A DNA stretch of 64,000 nucleotides from Betaproteobacteria bacterium (GCA_016208425.1 JACQYA010000040.1:1-64000); one strand, 5' to 3'; counted from the stretch's first letter, positions 1 to 8,455 are shown. Program-made: numbers and translations. The notes: generated by a model from the letters alone, not told the origin.

Positions 1-1756
1 CCGCGTGGTCGGAAACCGCGCGCCGCAGCGCGCCGACGAGCGGCGCCAGGTGGCCGTGCGCCTCGGCTAGCCGGAGGTAGGCTCGGAGCTTGCCGGCTAC
101 GGGGTCTTGCCGGGCGGTTTTTTCTGCTCCCAGCTCGGCGGCGGAAGCTACCCGGCCGCTATCGCCGCCCGCGCCGCCAGCACCCGCTTGCGCTCCCCCG
201 ACCCGATCGCCCTGTCCACGTACTCCTGATTCCGAGGGGAGTCTACCGCCCAGTCTCTCCTGATTTGCGCGATCGCTTCCTCCTCTTCCGCCAGCTCTTC
301 CTCCGTCATCTGACACCTCGTCCCCGTTGGTAAGGGCGTTCACTCTACCCGCAATTTCCGGGAGAATGCGTTCGATGCGCGACTTTATACGCCCGACATC
401 CTCCTCGCTCATCTCGCTGTCCAGCTCGGAGAGCATCGCCGACGGGGGCATCCTGTACAGGTTTAGCACGCCCTTCTTCAAGGTCTTCTCTTGATCGGCC
501 GACAGCTTCGCCCTCGCCGCGTTAAACGCCGGAACCCCCTTGCGCAGCTTCTCGAACGCCCAGTCGCGCGCGTCGGTCACGGGGTCGGCCCGCCGGGTGC
601 GCGGGATGTCCCTGACGACCGGCGCCATGTCTTCCGGGTAAACGATCTCCGACACCCTGTCGGGCATGTGCGTCGCGCCGAGGCCGCCGTCGGGGACGCC
701 GTTCTGTAGCCCCCGGTGATCGCGGTAGATCCGGGGCTCCTCTTCGACGGTATCCCCTTGCGGTCGCGGCCCCTTGGCGCCGCCTTGCGGGCCGAGGGGA
801 GGGAGCCACTGTCCGTTCTTTCTCGCCTGCCCGATCAGGGTTTGCTGGTAACGGACATCGTCGCTATCGCGGATCGCCCTGCCGGCCGCCTCGCGCGCGA
901 CGTTGCCGCCCTGCGGGGCGTCGGCGGGGGACTGGTGGTTGCTCCCCCACTCCCCGGAGTTGTCGCGCAGATCCCGGTACAGCTTCTCGATCTCCCCCGG
1001 CACACCCTTGCGCAACACGCCCGCCAGATAGAAGGAGAACTCCATCGACTCCGTTTTCTTCTGCAACTCCTCCAGGGCGGCGACCTTGCCCTCGAACGTC
1101 GTGGCGAACGCGAGTTTTTCGGAGGACGGGTCTCCGCCGTGCAGCGTCTTGGCCGCCTGCTTCCGCGCGTCGCCCACCGCATTCCGGTGCAGGGCCAGCG
1201 CCATCGCTGGGGGGAGCTGCGCCAGGGGGCCGCCCGACAGCCAGGTCACACGGCTGCCCGGGTGGAGCTTGTAGCCGATCCTCCCGGTGAACTTCGGGTC
1301 GTGTTCCATCAGCGCGGCGACCGCCGACAGCATGTCCTGGTAGTCCCCCAGCGCCTCGAACGCGGAGACCGCGCTCTGCGGCACCGTATCCGCCGCCGCG
1401 CCTTTCTCCAGCCTGACGGCCTCGGGCTTGACGAGCCGGAAGCGCTTGTCGATCTTTCGGAAAATATGCTTACGCAGCATGGCGGGCATCGCCATGATCG
1501 TTTCGCCGACGCCCGCGCCGTACTCGGCGATCGCCGCGCGCTGCACGGGTTTGAGGTAGTCCTCGCCGTACTCGTCGAGCACCGCCAGCTCGGCATCGCG
1601 CAGCGCCTCCCCGGAAAACTTGTCCCGCAGGTGCGTCCACAGGCCGACCGTGTATTTTTCTTCCCTGACCGCGCCTTTCCCGACGCGCGACGCGTAGTCT
1701 GCCGTTTGAACCGGGTCTTCTTTGTCGTAGGGGAGGTTGTCTTTGCCCCAGCCTGG
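1..1756 (-). CDS. Large unrecognised protein, partial at both ends, probably from a mobile element
   Basis: I do not recognise the family. One frame stays open for 585 codons from just after an in-frame TAA (1757-1759) and continues past the left edge. Two things say it is coding: strong third-position GC, and a natural-looking protein with charged helical stretches (for example around EELQKKTESMEF) and a proline/glycine-rich middle. No convincing start or ribosome site lies near 1756, and the protein sense begins immediately after the TAA, so the 5' end looks lost by deletion, frameshift or recombination near 1760. Arginine AGG recurs and CTA, GTA and ATA are common, unlike the chromosomal genes further right, which suggests transfer. 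Between about 309 and 150 the frame becomes a low-complexity Gly/Arg/Ser linker while another frame looks coding. A phage or integrative-element polyvalent protein is possible but not shown. Confidence 0.6.
148..309 (-). CDS. Small acidic 53-residue protein overprinted on the large open frame
   Basis: A short frame starts at ATG (307-309), 5 bases after a GAGG ribosome site, and ends at TAG (148-150). The product begins MTEEELAEEEE, continues with a mixed charged helix (AIAQIRRDW) and ends in an Ala/Arg-rich helix. Its codons are GC-rich at third positions and it reads like a real small protein. In the same stretch the surrounding long frame gives only Gly/Arg/Ser-rich sequence. Either the two genes overlap in different frames or this small gene is the true coding sequence here. 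No family recognised. Confidence 0.5.
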   Translation of the reverse strand: MTEEELAEEEEAIAQIRRDWAVDSPRNQEYVDRAIGSGERKRVLAARAAIAAG

Positions 1757-2054
1757 TTAGAGACAGGGTATCGGCGGTCATCGCACCTGCCGGCGCTGCC
1801 AAATCCGCACCGTCGCCGCTGCCAGTGTGGCAGTTGTGGCGTAAGCGCGACTCCTTGCCATCGATCTCGATAATCCCAACTTATTGGTTATATGGCGAAA
1901 CCAACAGAACAAGAAAGTTGGCACGGTATTTGATTAAGAGTCGCCTTTGAATTCTGCGGGGTGTGTTGCAAGAACAGTGTGTCTTGACCGGGGTTCGACA
2001 CATCGGGCACCCGCTTTCGGGATCGACTTTTCGACAACAATTTAGGGGTTATTC
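1757..2054. other. Intergenic stretch between foreign-looking DNA and the NifX-like gene
   Basis: About 300 bases with no convincing gene. The left part (to about 1870) may be remnant of the truncated minus-strand gene: another frame reads in sensible codons but is not continuous with it. At 1884-1889 and 1899-1904 there is a TTGGTT/AACCAA inverted repeat with a 9-base spacer that could be an operator. A sigma-54-like promoter at 1918-1934 follows. The change in base composition near 1760-1870 may mark the edge of the inserted element. Confidence 0.4.
1918..1934 (+). promoter_or_regulatory. Probable sigma-54 (RpoN) promoter
   Basis: TTGGCACG (1918-1925), four bases, then TTGAT (1930-1934). 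This matches the -24/-12 consensus TTGGCACG-N4-TTGCW with the correct spacing and one mismatch, C to A in the -12 GC. It points at the NifX-like gene about 120 bases downstream. A nitrogen-, redox- or stress-linked enhancer-binding activator would be expected; its site is not identified, though the inverted repeat at 1884-1904 is close by. Confidence 0.5.
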
Positions 2055-2399
2055 ATGCAGATTGCCATTACCAGCCAGAATCGAAAAACCATTACCGAAC
2101 ACGCTGGAAAGTGCCGCAAGTTCTGGATCTACGAGGTCGACAACGGGGAGGTATGCGGTAAAACGTTGCTCGAACTCTCGCCGGGACAAGGTTTCCACCA
2201 GTCGTCGGTTATCGGGGCGCATCCGCTGTGCCACATCAATATCCTTATCTCCGCAGGGATGGGGCAGCGTTTGCGTAGCCGACTGACGCAAAAGGGTATC
2301 CAAACGGTCGATACCTTGGAGAGCGACCCCGATCAAGCCGTTGCCGCGCTGCTGGAAGGACGCTTGGCACAACAGTTGCTCCATCGCCGCGATCACTGA
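2055..2399 (+). CDS. NifX/NifB-family dinitrogenase iron-molybdenum cofactor domain protein
   Basis: A single-domain protein of 114 residues. It opens with the short beta strand typical of the family (MQIAITSQNRKTITEHAGKC), has a central strand and glycine turn (INILISAGMGQRLRSRL), and ends in helices. Family members such as NifX and the C-terminal part of NifB bind or carry iron-molybdenum cofactor precursors in the cytoplasm; many stand-alone relatives lie outside nitrogen-fixation clusters and have no known job. No other nif gene is in the window. The sigma-54-like promoter upstream fits nitrogen or redox control. The next gene starts 29 bases downstream and is probably cotranscribed. Confidence 0.75.
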   Translation: MQIAITSQNRKTITEHAGKCRKFWIYEVDNGEVCGKTLLELSPGQGFHQSSVIGAHPLCHINILISAGMGQRLRSRLTQKGIQTVDTLESDPDQAVAALLEGRLAQQLLHRRDH

Positions 2400-2428
2400 G
2401 CGGGCATCGAAAACAGATCGGGGTCAAG

Positions 2429-2842
2429 ATGAAAAAAAGCATGCTGAACGACCGTTACCCGGTAATGGTTCTCGAATTGAAAAAGCCCGACTGCATTTGT
2501 CGGACGGTGGAAGAGGTGGGCGATTATTTCAGGGCACGTATCGCCGAAAACCCGAAGGTGCAGTTTATCGGCGTGTTCGACCATTTCGCACATACCCGGA
2601 AAATTGGAGGCGAGATCGATCCGGGAATTTGCGCGGCGGTGGACATCGTCTTCTGCTTCGGGTTCGCGCTCCCCAACCCGCAAATTCTGGCGCTTCGCCC
2701 GCGTTCGATCGGCGTCGCCGACATGGGAGACCGCTTTGTCGTGAGCTTCATGGAAGCGCCCATGCAACCGGCAAACGTCGCGATGGAGTCATGGTCTCTC
2801 GGGTTACGCAAAATCCCGGCACCAATAGTGGGCCGGCAATAG
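2429..2842 (+). CDS. Conserved protein of unknown function
   Basis: 137 residues, no signal peptide or membrane segment, probably cytoplasmic. Visible features are a Cys pair near the start (DCICRTVEEV), FIGVFDHFAHTRKIGGEI in the middle, an IVFCFGFALPNP stretch and a conserved-looking RPRSIGVADMGD segment before the C terminus. It may belong to the DUF6858-type family, but I cannot confirm that. It follows the NifX-like gene at 29 bases and probably shares its sigma-54-type promoter, so a role in metal or redox-cofactor handling is possible. No function assigned. Confidence 0.65.
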   Translation: MKKSMLNDRYPVMVLELKKPDCICRTVEEVGDYFRARIAENPKVQFIGVFDHFAHTRKIGGEIDPGICAAVDIVFCFGFALPNPQILALRPRSIGVADMGDRFVVSFMEAPMQPANVAMESWSLGLRKIPAPIVGRQ

Positions 2843-3037
2843 GCACGCCTGACACCGGTCGCCCGTAACGTCCGGGCGAAAACACGGCGTCACGCTATCA
2901 GGCCGACGCCTGCCCGCGACAATAGCGTCGCGTAAAACAGGAATTCGCGGGGATGGAAATTGCCTGCCCGTGTTGTATGGAAAATAAGAATTTGTCTCTG
3001 GTGGACAAGCGAACAAATTTAATGGAGGGGGTATTTC

Positions 3038-3586
3038 ATGGTCAAGATTATCGCCAGCTTTTTGCTTGGAGCGGTCAGTGTAACAGCGCTTCTTTGGCAT
3101 TCGGCTTCGTCGCTGATGTTCAGCGAGCGCGTCAGTCCCTTCGGCGTCGAGGAAACGGTGGCCCGGATCCAGGAGAATATGCAAAATGCCGGAAACGGCT
3201 GGTCGCTTTCGGGGTTGCGGAACGCCGCCAAGCCAATCCAGAAGGATGGCGGAAACGTGCTCCCGGTGCTCATGGTCGAGGGGTGCAGCACCCGCTATTC
3301 CGGGCCGATCCTGAAGGACGACAACCTTCGTTTTCTCTCGATCCTCATGCCTTGCAAGGTCTCCGTCTATAAGAAAAATGACGGGAAGGTCTACATTGCG
3401 ACCATGAATGCGGCACTGATCGGCCGCCTGTTTGGTGCAAAAGTCGGCGGCATCATGGCAAATGTCGCCAACGATCAGGCGAAGTTCTTGGAGTTCGACG
3501 CCAGCAAGCCCGCGCCGAAGATGATAGAGGGTACGCCGGGAGCGGGCGGGCCGGGCGCCGGTTCCGGCGCGGATGGCGGGTGTTGA
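3038..3586 (+). CDS. Membrane-anchored DUF302 protein
   Basis: 182 residues. An N-terminal hydrophobic segment (about residues 3-24) is a signal anchor or uncleaved signal. It is followed by a DUF302-like domain (about 33-160), beginning VEETVARIQENMQNAGN and containing the FLSILMPCKVSVYKK strand. DUF302 proteins are small alpha/beta proteins often found beside sulfur-metabolism and cytochrome genes; their biochemical role is not settled. The C terminus is a Gly/Pro-rich tail ending in Cys. A strong ribosome site (GGAGGGGG) precedes the ATG. It lies 49 bases before the first octaheme cytochrome gene on the same strand and is probably the first gene of that operon, acting at the periplasmic face of the membrane. 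Confidence 0.75.
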   Translation: MVKIIASFLLGAVSVTALLWHSASSLMFSERVSPFGVEETVARIQENMQNAGNGWSLSGLRNAAKPIQKDGGNVLPVLMVEGCSTRYSGPILKDDNLRFLSILMPCKVSVYKKNDGKVYIATMNAALIGRLFGAKVGGIMANVANDQAKFLEFDASKPAPKMIEGTPGAGGPGAGSGADGGC

Positions 3587-3635
3587 GCCGTCCGCGCCGC
3601 ACGATTCCATAGAACGACGCTTCGGGAGGGGATGC

Positions 3636-5315
3636 ATGTTGTCAATATCAAGAGCCGCCATCGCCGCATGGACGGTGGGTGCCGCGCTGATCTGCGCCAG
3701 CGCGTTTTCGGCGACATCGCCGCAGCCAGCGGGTGCCGTTGCGTCGTCCGCCGATCCGGCCGCCGCGTCCGGTGTGCCGTTCAACGCCGCGACCTCGGCC
3801 GAATTCAGGAAAGGCGCCAGCACGGCGGATCACTCCAGGTTCAGGGAGCTGGACAAGGAATTCAAGTCGGGGCCGGAGGTCACCAAGGCCTGCTTGTCCT
3901 GCCACAACGAGGCCGCCCGGCAGGTGCAGCACACCAAGCACTGGACTTGGGATGTGGTCAATCCCGAAAACAAAAAGCGTCTCGGCAAAAAGAACGTCAT
4001 CAACAACTATTGCACCAGCCCGATCTCCAACGAAAAGGACTGTATGGCATGTCACGTCGGCTACGGCTGGAAAGACGGCAACTTCGACTTTTCCAGCGAA
4101 GAGAACGTCGACTGCCTGGTCTGCCACGACACCACGGCGACTTACCGCAAGCTGCCGGGCGACGCCGGGCACCCGGTTTACGAACGCAAGGAATTTCCGC
4201 CGCACTCCGGGAAATTTGTCGAGGCCGCCGATCTGAAAAAGATCGCCCAGCGTATCGGCAAGTCCGGTCGCAGCAACTGCGGTGCCTGCCATTTCTACGG
4301 TGCCGGGGGCGACGGCACCAAACATGGCGACCTGAGCAGCGCGCTGAAAAAGCCGGGAAAATACCTCGACGTGCACATGAACGCAGAGGGGCTGAACTTC
4401 ACTTGCACCAAGTGTCACCAGACTTCCGGGCACCAGGTTGCGGGCAGCCGCTATCAGCTCCCGGCCGCCGAAAAAGGTGCGGCGCATATACGCGGCAAGG
4501 CCGATGCCGCGCCGGAAGCCTGCCAGGCGTGTCACGGCAATACGCCGCATTCCGGCCGGCTGTCTTTGCTCAACGACCATACGGCCAGGGTCGCGTGCCA
4601 GACCTGCCATATTCCCGAGTTCGCCCGCGATCCGATCGGCACTGAAATGAGCTGGGACTGGTCTACCGCGACCAAAATGGGGCCGGACGGCAAGCCGGTG
4701 GTGACCAAGGACAGTGCGGGCCGACGCGCCTTCGATACGAAGAAGGGCACGTTCGTTTGGGACTCCTATGTCATACCCGAGTACGTCTGGTTCAACGGGA
4801 AGTTCGACTACAAGGCCGTTGGCGACAAAATCGATCCGGCTCAGGTGGTGAAAATCAACCGGCCAGAGGGCAGCCCGGCAGGCGACGATTCGCGCATTTG
4901 GCCGATGAAAGTGCATACCGGAAAACAGGCATACGACAAGGTGAACAACACGTTGATCGTCGCCCACACGGCCGGCGAGGACGACACTGCGCTGTGGCAC
5001 AACTTCGACTGGGTCAAAGCGATAGGCGCCGGCATGAAAGCGGCCGGCTTGCCCTTCAGCGGCGAATACGGGTTCGTCAGCACCGAAATGCGCTGGCCGA
5101 TAGCGCACATGGTCGCGCCCAAGGAAGACGCGCTGAACTGCATTCAGTGCCATAGCCCCGACGGGCGCATGAAGAATATCGGGGGCGTCTATTTGCCGGG
5201 GCGGGATGCCAAGCCCTGGTTCGACTGGGGCGCGGGAGTTCTTTCCGTGCTGATTTTTCTAGGTGTCCTGATTCACGGCGGAATCCGCTATATTTCGACC
5301 AGAAAAGGAGTCTGA
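3636..5315 (+). CDS. Octaheme c-type cytochrome, tetrathionate-reductase (Otr) family, copy 1
   Basis: 559 residues, starting at an ATG 4 bases after GGGAGGGG. A signal sequence (about 1-26) leads into eight CXXCH heme sites. Seven begin at residues 86, 136, 160, 215, 257, 296 and 321; the eighth, CIQCH, lies near the C terminus. A single C-terminal membrane helix (GVLSVLIFLGVLIHGGI) anchors it. The heme spacing and the HWTW and VGYGWKDGNFDF motifs match the Otr family; purified Shewanella Otr reduces tetrathionate, and nitrite and hydroxylamine in vitro. A non-heme Cys126 (NNYC) and the DTT..Y.KL segment after heme 3 are candidates for the active-site Cys/Asp/Lys set known in Otr. The membrane anchor and the adjacent cytochrome b suggest a quinone-linked reductase or oxidase. 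Substrate is inferred, not shown. Confidence 0.9.
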   Translation: MLSISRAAIAAWTVGAALICASAFSATSPQPAGAVASSADPAAASGVPFNAATSAEFRKGASTADHSRFRELDKEFKSGPEVTKACLSCHNEAARQVQHTKHWTWDVVNPENKKRLGKKNVINNYCTSPISNEKDCMACHVGYGWKDGNFDFSSEENVDCLVCHDTTATYRKLPGDAGHPVYERKEFPPHSGKFVEAADLKKIAQRIGKSGRSNCGACHFYGAGGDGTKHGDLSSALKKPGKYLDVHMNAEGLNFTCTKCHQTSGHQVAGSRYQLPAAEKGAAHIRGKADAAPEACQACHGNTPHSGRLSLLNDHTARVACQTCHIPEFARDPIGTEMSWDWSTATKMGPDGKPVVTKDSAGRRAFDTKKGTFVWDSYVIPEYVWFNGKFDYKAVGDKIDPAQVVKINRPEGSPAGDDSRIWPMKVHTGKQAYDKVNNTLIVAHTAGEDDTALWHNFDWVKAIGAGMKAAGLPFSGEYGFVSTEMRWPIAHMVAPKEDALNCIQCHSPDGRMKNIGGVYLPGRDAKPWFDWGAGVLSVLIFLGVLIHGGIRYISTRKGV

Positions 5316-5317
5316 TC

Positions 5318-5911
5318 GTGGCCGAACGGCTTTTTATCTTCAAACGTTTCGAGCGCTTCTGGCACTGGTCGCAAGCCGTTCTGATCGTCGTCATGATGCT
5401 TACCGGCTTCGAGGTGCACGGCTTCTATACCTTGTTCGGCTTTGGCGACGCAGCCGTCTACCACACCACGGCGGCGTGGTCGCTGCTGACGATCTGGGCG
5501 TTTGCCGTCGTCTGGCAGTTCACCACCGGCGAGTGGCGGCAGTACATTCCCTCGTTGCGGAATGTAGACGTAATGTTTTTCTATTACCTTTTCGGAATTT
5601 TTACCGGCGCCTCCAGCCCCTTTCACAAAAGCGCCACGCAGAAGCATAACCCCCTGCAACGCCTTGCCTACTTGGCGTTTTTATCGTTCATGTCGCCCAT
5701 CGTTTGGATTTCCGGGTTGCTTTACCTGTTTTACCCGCAGTGGCCGGCGTGGGGAGTGGACAATCTCTTGGCGCTTGAGTGGATTGCTTTGTTCCACACC
5801 TTCGGCGCTTTTCTCGTGCTCTGGTTCTTCATCGTGCACGTCTACCTGGCGCTATCGGGACCTGTTGCTCACCTCAAGGCGATGATTACCGGCTGGGAGG
5901 ACGTGGAATAG
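5318..5911 (+). CDS. Cytochrome b561-type membrane subunit, partner of octaheme cytochrome copy 1
   Basis: 197 residues, GTG start preceded by AAAAGGAG, only 2 bases after the octaheme gene, so translation is probably coupled. Four hydrophobic helices and conserved histidines (FWHWSQAV in helix 1, YHTTAAWSL in helix 2, FHTFGAF and FIVHVYLAL in the later helices) match the b-type cytochromes that serve hydrogenases, formate dehydrogenase and thiosulfate reductase. These carry two b hemes and exchange electrons between quinones and a periplasmic partner, here presumably the octaheme cytochrome. It ends MITGWEDVE; its paralogue at 8921-9553 shares the MITGWE motif. The gene converges with the triple-rhodanese gene 45 bases away. 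Confidence 0.9.
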   Translation: MAERLFIFKRFERFWHWSQAVLIVVMMLTGFEVHGFYTLFGFGDAAVYHTTAAWSLLTIWAFAVVWQFTTGEWRQYIPSLRNVDVMFFYYLFGIFTGASSPFHKSATQKHNPLQRLAYLAFLSFMSPIVWISGLLYLFYPQWPAWGVDNLLALEWIALFHTFGAFLVLWFFIVHVYLALSGPVAHLKAMITGWEDVE

Positions 5912-5923
5912 GGACGGTTGCAG

Positions 5924-5942
5924 CGCCCGTATTCGTCGGGCG
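5924..5942. terminator. Short GC hairpin between convergent operons
   Basis: CGCCCG (5924-5929) and CGGGCG (5937-5942) form a perfect 6-base stem with a 7-base loop, in the 45-base gap between the convergent cytochrome b and rhodanese genes. There is no T-run on either side, so intrinsic termination is uncertain; position is the main argument. Confidence 0.3.
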
Positions 5943-5956
5943 GGCAGCGTTATGGC

Positions 5957-7123
5957 TTATTTTTGCCTGGCGCTGAAAGTGCCGTCCGGGTTGAATTTGA
6001 TCTCGGCGTCCAAGAAGAACACCGGCAGGTCACCACGCAGCAGCTTCACGGTGTCGTAGGCTTCGCCGGCTCGGGCGCCGGTGCCGCAGATGAAGACCGT
6101 CGGCTTGTCCTTGGGCAGCAGGTCAAGCTTCCTTTCCAAGTCGTTGATCGAAACGCTTGCCGCGCCTCTGATGGTGGCGGCGGCGAATTCTTTGGCGTCG
6201 CGCACGTCCACGAGATTGATCGCGCCAGGATTCTCCTTCCATGCCTTTTCGAAAGACGCGAGCGTTACCGAACCCTTTTCCTTGCCCGGTTCCAGTGCGG
6301 GCGTTGTGGGCTTGGTGCCTTTGTCCGTCGCGCCGCCAGACGCAGCGGTGCCGCTGCCGTGGATTTTTTCCCACTCGGGATGCCCTGGCGGGTAGGTGAC
6401 GACGTTGTTGTAGCCCAGCTTGCGCGCCTTGTCGGCTGACTTGTCGGAAAGAACACATTCGAGACCGCCGCAGTAGTAGATAAGCAGTGACGCTTTGTCG
6501 GCCGGAAGTTTGTCCACATGCTTGTCGAACTCGGTGTCCGAAATATTGATCGCGGTCGGAATCATACCCTTGTCGGCGACCCGCTTCGGGCGCGCGTCTA
6601 CCAGCGTATAGGGCGTGCCACCTTTGCCGCTCTCGTCGATCAGCTTCTTCAGGTAGGCTGCAGAAACCGATGCCGTCCCGCCCCTAGCCTTCCAATCGGG
6701 CATGCCGGCAGCGTAAACCTTGATGTTGGAATAGCCTAGTTTTTCCGCTTTCTGAGCGGAGTTGTGGCTCAGCATGCATTCGAGACCGCCGCAATAGAAG
6801 ATTAATAGCACCGTCTTGTCGGCTGGCAGCTTGTCGGCCAGTTTGTCAAACTGGCTGTCGGGGATATTGACGGAGCCCGGGATATGCCCTAGATCATACT
6901 GGCGCGCGGCGGGGCGAGAGTCTATAAGCATGATGCCATTCTTTGGGGGGATATCGACGTTCGGGCGCACGAAATCGAAGTCAGCGAGATCCTTGAACCA
7001 GCCCTCCCTAGGCTGCAACTGTTGGGCATGAGCCGGGGTCGTCCAGATCGCGGCCGACAGAGGCAGGCCAACGGGCGCAATCAAGGCCAGCGCGACGGCG
7101 AGGTAGTGCAATCCGGTCTTCAT
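5957..7123 (-). CDS. Exported protein with three rhodanese domains
   Basis: 388 residues. The ATG is preceded by AAGGAGGGATCC. A signal peptide ends near AHA (about 31-33), placing the protein in the periplasm. Domains 1 (about 45-150) and 2 (about 155-255) each have the loop CGGLEC, with likely catalytic cysteines at 111 and 218. After a Gly/Thr/Pro-rich linker, domain 3 (about 283-388) has the loop CGTGAR with Cys346. Rhodaneses transfer sulfane sulfur from thiosulfate or persulfides to an acceptor. It is the last gene of the minus-strand run that starts with the second octaheme cytochrome, 25 bases after the thiosulfate-transporter gene. A role in handling thiosulfate or polythionate sulfur in the periplasm is inferred. 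Domains 1 and 2 look like an internal duplication. Confidence 0.85.
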   Translation of the reverse strand: MKTGLHYLAVALALIAPVGLPLSAAIWTTPAHAQQLQPREGWFKDLADFDFVRPNVDIPPKNGIMLIDSRPAARQYDLGHIPGSVNIPDSQFDKLADKLPADKTVLLIFYCGGLECMLSHNSAQKAEKLGYSNIKVYAAGMPDWKARGGTASVSAAYLKKLIDESGKGGTPYTLVDARPKRVADKGMIPTAINISDTEFDKHVDKLPADKASLLIYYCGGLECVLSDKSADKARKLGYNNVVTYPPGHPEWEKIHGSGTAASGGATDKGTKPTTPALEPGKEKGSVTLASFEKAWKENPGAINLVDVRDAKEFAAATIRGAASVSINDLERKLDLLPKDKPTVFICGTGARAGEAYDTVKLLRGDLPVFFLDAEIKFNPDGTFSARQK

Positions 7124-7148
7124 GGATCCCTCCTTGATATGAAAGCAA

Positions 7149-8378
7149 TCAAATGACAGTGAACTTCTCCGTCGATTCGTTGTAGCGTACCGCCAGATAC
7201 CATGCCAGCAATATGCCGAAGCCGACGGCGTAGGCCCAGCCCCAGCCGCCAAGCATGTCGGGCAGGTAAGCCTGGGTGCCGACCTTGGTGAATTCGATGC
7301 TTTCCAGATCGACGTCGCGCGTCATCACGTCCCAGTGGCGCAGGATGCCCGAGAAGGTCGAGCCGCCCCAGGCGAAGAAGAATACCGCCACCCACAGCTT
7401 GAAATGTCCCTCGCCTGCGCGCCACAAGGCGCCCGACGCGCAGCCGCCGGCGAACACCATGCCGAGGCCGAAGATCAAGCCGCCGAGCAACGAGCCGAGC
7501 CAGAAGGTCGGCGGAATGGCGATGTAGGGGTCGATCAGCTTTTTCTCGAAGAGCAGCGACGCGGCCGGGATAGCGATGGCCAGCGCCAGGATGATGGCTT
7601 TGGTCATGCCGCCCTCGGCGGTCATGAAGGGTTCGCGGAAGGCGCGAGCGAAACACAGGCGCGAGCGATGCATGACGAAGCCCATCAGGAAGCCGGAGAT
7701 GACAATGATCGCGCGGTTGACCAGCTTCTCGTCGCCGGCGCCGAACCAGGCGACCGTCCACGCGACGATGGCAAAGAACAGCGCCACGCCGATCCAAGGG
7801 TGCCAGGCGCGTAGCGGGGGTGTGATCGGTGTCGGAACCCGCATGCCCCATTCGACGTTTTCCAACGTCCACATGAGCAGTTTCAAGCCGGCGACGGCGC
7901 CGACGACCAAGCCGAAGCCCATCACCCAGCCGGCCGGCGACGAGTGCATGGCGGGCGTAAAAAAGCCGCCCGTGGTGCAGCCGCCAGCGAGCGTCGCGCC
8001 GACGCCCATCAGCGTGCCGCCCAGGGCGCCCCAGATGTATTCGAGCCGGGGTGCGCGGTAGAAGTCGAACTGGCGGGAGATGAGCGCCGCCGCGAAGGCG
8101 CCGACGATCAGGGTGATGTTCATCAGCGACATGCGGTCGATCAGCGGGCTGTCGAGCTCCGCCTTGATCTTGAGCAGGCCGCCCAGCCCGATGGCGGTGT
8201 TGAACCAGTCGCCCCAAAGCTTGAGGCCACCAAAAACGCCCCAGAACAGCCCGTTGACCATCAGGCCGAGGATGACCAGCACCAGCAGAACGGCGCCGAC
8301 ATGGGGCGACCAGGGGTCGACGAAAATAGTCTTGTAGTCGGCGCGCAGGCCGCTACTCAAGTTTGAACCTTCAGACAC
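7149..8378 (-). CDS. YeeE/YedE (TsuA-like) thiosulfate transporter
   Basis: 409 residues with many hydrophobic helices, an inner-membrane protein. It has the two inverted YeeE/YedE repeats and the three conserved cysteines that relay thiosulfate in TsuA: Cys134 in AGGCTTGG, Cys242 in RSRLCFARAF and Cys313 in AGGCASGAL. TsuA imports thiosulfate; some YedE relatives are linked to selenium or other sulfur species. The start is GTG with GGAG eight bases upstream. It sits between a monoheme cytochrome c and the triple rhodanese in the same orientation, so the three probably act together on sulfur supply to, or from, the octaheme system. Confidence 0.85.
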   Translation of the reverse strand: MSEGSNLSSGLRADYKTIFVDPWSPHVGAVLLVLVILGLMVNGLFWGVFGGLKLWGDWFNTAIGLGGLLKIKAELDSPLIDRMSLMNITLIVGAFAAALISRQFDFYRAPRLEYIWGALGGTLMGVGATLAGGCTTGGFFTPAMHSSPAGWVMGFGLVVGAVAGLKLLMWTLENVEWGMRVPTPITPPLRAWHPWIGVALFFAIVAWTVAWFGAGDEKLVNRAIIVISGFLMGFVMHRSRLCFARAFREPFMTAEGGMTKAIILALAIAIPAASLLFEKKLIDPYIAIPPTFWLGSLLGGLIFGLGMVFAGGCASGALWRAGEGHFKLWVAVFFFAWGGSTFSGILRHWDVMTRDVDLESIEFTKVGTQAYLPDMLGGWGWAYAVGFGILLAWYLAVRYNESTEKFTVI

Positions 8379-8455
8379 GATCTGTCTCCGAGTCGTTGGA
8401 AGGAAAGCGGCGCGGCGGTACGCTTACCCCGCCGCGCCCCGGGCCGCGCTATCGG

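Noticed and set aside
716-1873. Plus-strand open frame of 385 codons
   Set aside because: It is the antisense of the minus-strand open frame, with an Arg/His/Val/Leu-rich composition typical of reverse-strand shadows, and has no recognisable domain.
2055-2399. Evidence for nitrogen fixation
   Set aside because: A single NifX-family domain occurs in many non-fixing bacteria, and no nifHDK, nifB or nifEN gene is present.
2859-2879. TCGCCCG/CGGGCGA hairpin as a terminator after the NifX-like operon
   Set aside because: It is a perfect 7-base stem, but an A-run and not a T-run follows in the plus direction.
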